From a virus: a stretch of DNA of 20,294 bases. A model generated the notes under the pieces. It saw only the letters and a list, made by a program, of their open reading frames with translations, was not told the DNA's origin and did not search any database. The stretch is from the IMG/VR virus record IMGVR_UViG_3300044535_002622, positions 1 to 20,294 of that record. One strand, written 5' to 3'. The position numbers and the translations under genes were made by a program. Below, piece by piece: positions 18,680 to 20,294 of this stretch (the first letter of the stretch is position 1; each line of letters opens with the position of its first letter).

Positions 18680-19444
18680 ATGGTTGTCACTAATCGAGGC
18701 AGAAAGCGTACATACTCTATTCATGAAGAGGTAATCGAGTTTACCAAATATCCTATCTGGGAACAGCAAGAACTAGAAACCCCTGATTGGTTTGAAAGAT
18801 TTCAGATTTTTTACCTTCCTATTCCATCAGGCTATCGCACTTTAAACCGAGCTTACAGTAACTGTGGGGAAGCTTCTGGGGAACAAATAGAAAAAACTAA
18901 ATTTAAACGAGCTAAAACTGTCCCCGATGACTGGCAGTTAGCACACAAAAATTATCGGTGGGAAGAAAGAGCAAAAGCCTATTGGCTTTTAAAAATTCAA
19001 GAGCAACAAGCTTACACTGATAGCATTTTACGAGAAATCCGAGAGAAGACTCTAAAGATTACTCTAAAAAACCTCGAAAAGATTGAACAGATGACTAATT
19101 ATCCGATTTCTCGCCGTCGGATAGATTCTGTAGATGAATCGGGCCGACCGATTGCCATAACAATTGAACCTAACGGAAATTGGAATCATAGAGACGCAGT
19201 GACTATGGCTAAAACGTTGACTGATACCTTTGAAAAAGTTTTAAGTTTTGACACCATCGAGTACGCAATTAATATTGTTCAAAAGCACGGATTAGCTGTT
19301 ATTGACCCTGACGGAAAACTTATAGGACATTCTGGCATAGAGAAACTCGATGACGGACTGACCTCGATTATTCGTGATAGTGCAGAATTTGATGATGATG
19401 TAATGGTTCCCACTAAAATAAGCGATGACGATGAAAGCGAGTAA
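18680..19444 (+). CDS. Terminase small subunit candidate
   Basis: 254 aa immediately upstream of, and overlapping by 14 nt, the large terminase gene. A basic N-terminus (NRGRKRTYSIHEEVIEF), a KNYRWEERAKAYWLLKIQEQ segment of the kind found in phage small terminases (W-x-x-RA-x-A-[YW]), a helical middle (SILREIREKTLKITLKNLEK) and an acidic C-terminus (EFDDDVMVPTKISDDDESE) fit a DNA-recognition subunit with a C-terminal tail contacting the large subunit. Larger than many small terminases (about 150-190 aa). Assigned on context plus the WEERA motif. Confidence 0.65.
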   Translation: MVVTNRGRKRTYSIHEEVIEFTKYPIWEQQELETPDWFERFQIFYLPIPSGYRTLNRAYSNCGEASGEQIEKTKFKRAKTVPDDWQLAHKNYRWEERAKAYWLLKIQEQQAYTDSILREIREKTLKITLKNLEKIEQMTNYPISRRRIDSVDESGRPIAITIEPNGNWNHRDAVTMAKTLTDTFEKVLSFDTIEYAINIVQKHGLAVIDPDGKLIGHSGIEKLDDGLTSIIRDSAEFDDDVMVPTKISDDDESE

Positions 19445-20294
19445 ATTATCATTAAAAAATCTCTCAAAGATAAAAACAGCGACCGAAAAATATAAACTTA
19501 TTAATACCAAAGAAGAAATTGTTTTTCCTCAATTACAAGAGGGAAAACAAGCTTTATTTGGGGAAATTGACGCTGATGTAATCTTCTATGGCGGAGGCGC
19601 AGGAAGTGGAAAAGCAGGGCGTGCATCCAAGACAGGAAAAGCGATTCGAGATAAAATGCTTTCTATGGCGGATGCGCTTTTAGGAAAAAGACTATTATCA
19701 TATAATAGTAGTTTTAATGAATCACAAATGAAAGATTCAAAGGTCTTGGGATGGAGCGGTCAATGGATCGACTTCTCTGATCTTAAAGTCGGGGATAAGA
19801 TTATGAATCCTGATGGTCAGTATCAAGAAATCATCCAAATTCACGAACAGGGATTCAAGCAATTTTATCGGGTTTCTTTTGAAGACGGTACAAGTACAGA
19901 ATGCTGTGGCGATCATTTATGGTCTTTTTGGGAATCTCGCCGTAATAGCCGCAGGAAGTCTAGTAACGGGATTAATCGAATTGAGGAGAATCTGACACCT
20001 AGAGGATGGAATACTAATTACATTACAAGAGCAAGGGTTAGGGATACTAATTGGTTGATTACTGAGATTAGCAAAGGAAGACGGTTTATTGTTCCAGTTA
20101 ACGCGCCATTGCAATTTACGGCACTTAACAGGTCTGATACTGGCAGAGCCTATTTTTACGGTTGTTTAATAGGCGATGGTTCTTATTGTAGTGATTCAAT
20201 TATCGTAACAACTTCTGATAGATTTATTGCTGATAAACTCGTTGATATTTTAGGGAAAGAAGCTACCGTTAAAACACGAACACCAATAAAAGAT
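19431..20294 (+). CDS. Terminase large subunit interrupted by an intein (partial)
   Basis: 288 codons to the window edge, no stop. ATG at 19431 overlaps the previous gene. Residues 31-61 (VFPQLQEGKQALFG, then DADVIFYGGGAGSGK) are the N-terminus and Walker A P-loop of a phage packaging ATPase. Right after GSGK the host sequence stops and intein sequence begins: WIDFSDLKVGDKIMNPDG (112-129), YRVSFEDGTSTECCGDHLW (146-164, splicing block B with H162) and FYGCLIGDGSY (242-252), a LAGLIDADG homing-endonuclease motif. The remainder of the intein and of the ATPase/nuclease lies beyond the window. Exact N-terminal splice point is likely K61/A62, but about 40 residues of unusual sequence precede the first clear block. 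Confidence 0.9.
   Translation, partial: MKASKLSLKNLSKIKTATEKYKLINTKEEIVFPQLQEGKQALFGEIDADVIFYGGGAGSGKAGRASKTGKAIRDKMLSMADALLGKRLLSYNSSFNESQMKDSKVLGWSGQWIDFSDLKVGDKIMNPDGQYQEIIQIHEQGFKQFYRVSFEDGTSTECCGDHLWSFWESRRNSRRKSSNGINRIEENLTPRGWNTNYITRARVRDTNWLITEISKGRRFIVPVNAPLQFTALNRSDTGRAYFYGCLIGDGSYCSDSIIVTTSDRFIADKLVDILGKEATVKTRTPIKD
19614..20294 (+). other. Intein with LAGLIDADG endonuclease in the terminase P-loop (partial)
   Basis: Begins after the P-loop lysine K61 with A62 rather than Cys/Ser. Block B reads ECCGDHLW: H162 is the conserved block B histidine and W164 sits two residues later, the tryptophan position of class 3 inteins (WCT motif). Cys-159 occupies the place usually filled by Thr. 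A class 3 reading predicts a block F cysteine and a Ser/Thr after the intein, beyond this window. Confidence 0.75.

Noticed and set aside
18639-18680. TTG-initiated extension of the ParB-like protein
   Set aside because: It would overlap the divergent terminase start; residues are hydrophobic and unlike the family, while ATG at 18638 begins the conserved part.
19279-20114. Minus-strand frames across the terminase genes
   Set aside because: Antisense to the small and large terminase genes, with no start signals or recognisable motifs.

Overview
The window is about 37-40% GC and looks like a tailed phage or prophage (siphovirus-like) of a cyanobacterium. The phage assignment rests on a run of tail genes at the left edge (tape measure, frameshifted tail assembly chaperone, major tail protein, tail-completion and HK97-gp10-like proteins) and terminase genes at the right edge. 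The cyanobacterial host is inferred from TGATAAC heptamer repeats, a formylglycine-generating-enzyme-like (C-type lectin fold) gene of cyanobacterial flavour and a KilA/Ant-like protein of a type I associate with cyanobacterial mobile DNA. No integrase, repressor, tRNA or rRNA was recognised.

Layout. (1) 1-3456, minus strand: tail module, tightly overlapping genes, with a textbook -1 frameshift site (A AAA AAC) joining the two parts of the tail assembly chaperone. (2) 3514-5948, minus: small unknown genes, a tandem paralogous pair, a 61-aa SAP-like protein and a lectin-fold protein whose C-terminus has the codon signature of a diversity-generating-retroelement (DGR) variable region. (3) 5997-7717, minus: small coiled-coil, zinc-ribbon and unknown genes driven by three near-identical sigma70-type promoters (family A: TTGACA, 17-bp spacer, TATATT). 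(4) 7938-13071, minus: six unknown genes in which five near-identical promoter/operator cassettes (family B) each contain a 33-bp inverted repeat around the -35 box. (5) 13145-13680: non-coding, filled with diverged repeats, hairpins with compensatory changes, and a strong terminator. (6) 13697-16457, minus: antirepressor-like protein, small DNA-binding candidate, HAD phosphatase, unknown genes, two 38-nt repeats and a single CRISPR-repeat-like element. (7) 16458-16894: a highly structured non-coding element with nested inverted repeats and a tandem duplication. (8) 16895-18638, minus: a ParB-like protein overlapping a cytosine-C5 DNA methyltransferase. (9) 18680-20294, plus: small-terminase candidate and a large terminase interrupted in its P-loop by a LAGLIDADG-containing intein that runs off the edge.

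How the parts fit: the right edge starts DNA packaging on the plus strand and the left edge builds the tail on the minus strand; between them lies a 15-kb accessory and regulatory region, almost all minus strand, in which two families of repeated promoters suggest two coordinated early or middle regulons. The items most worth follow-up are the structured element at 16.5-16.9 kb, the repeat array at 13.2-13.65 kb, the candidate DGR target, the five-copy operator regulon and the terminase intein. All functional names rest on reading motifs by eye; no database search was possible.
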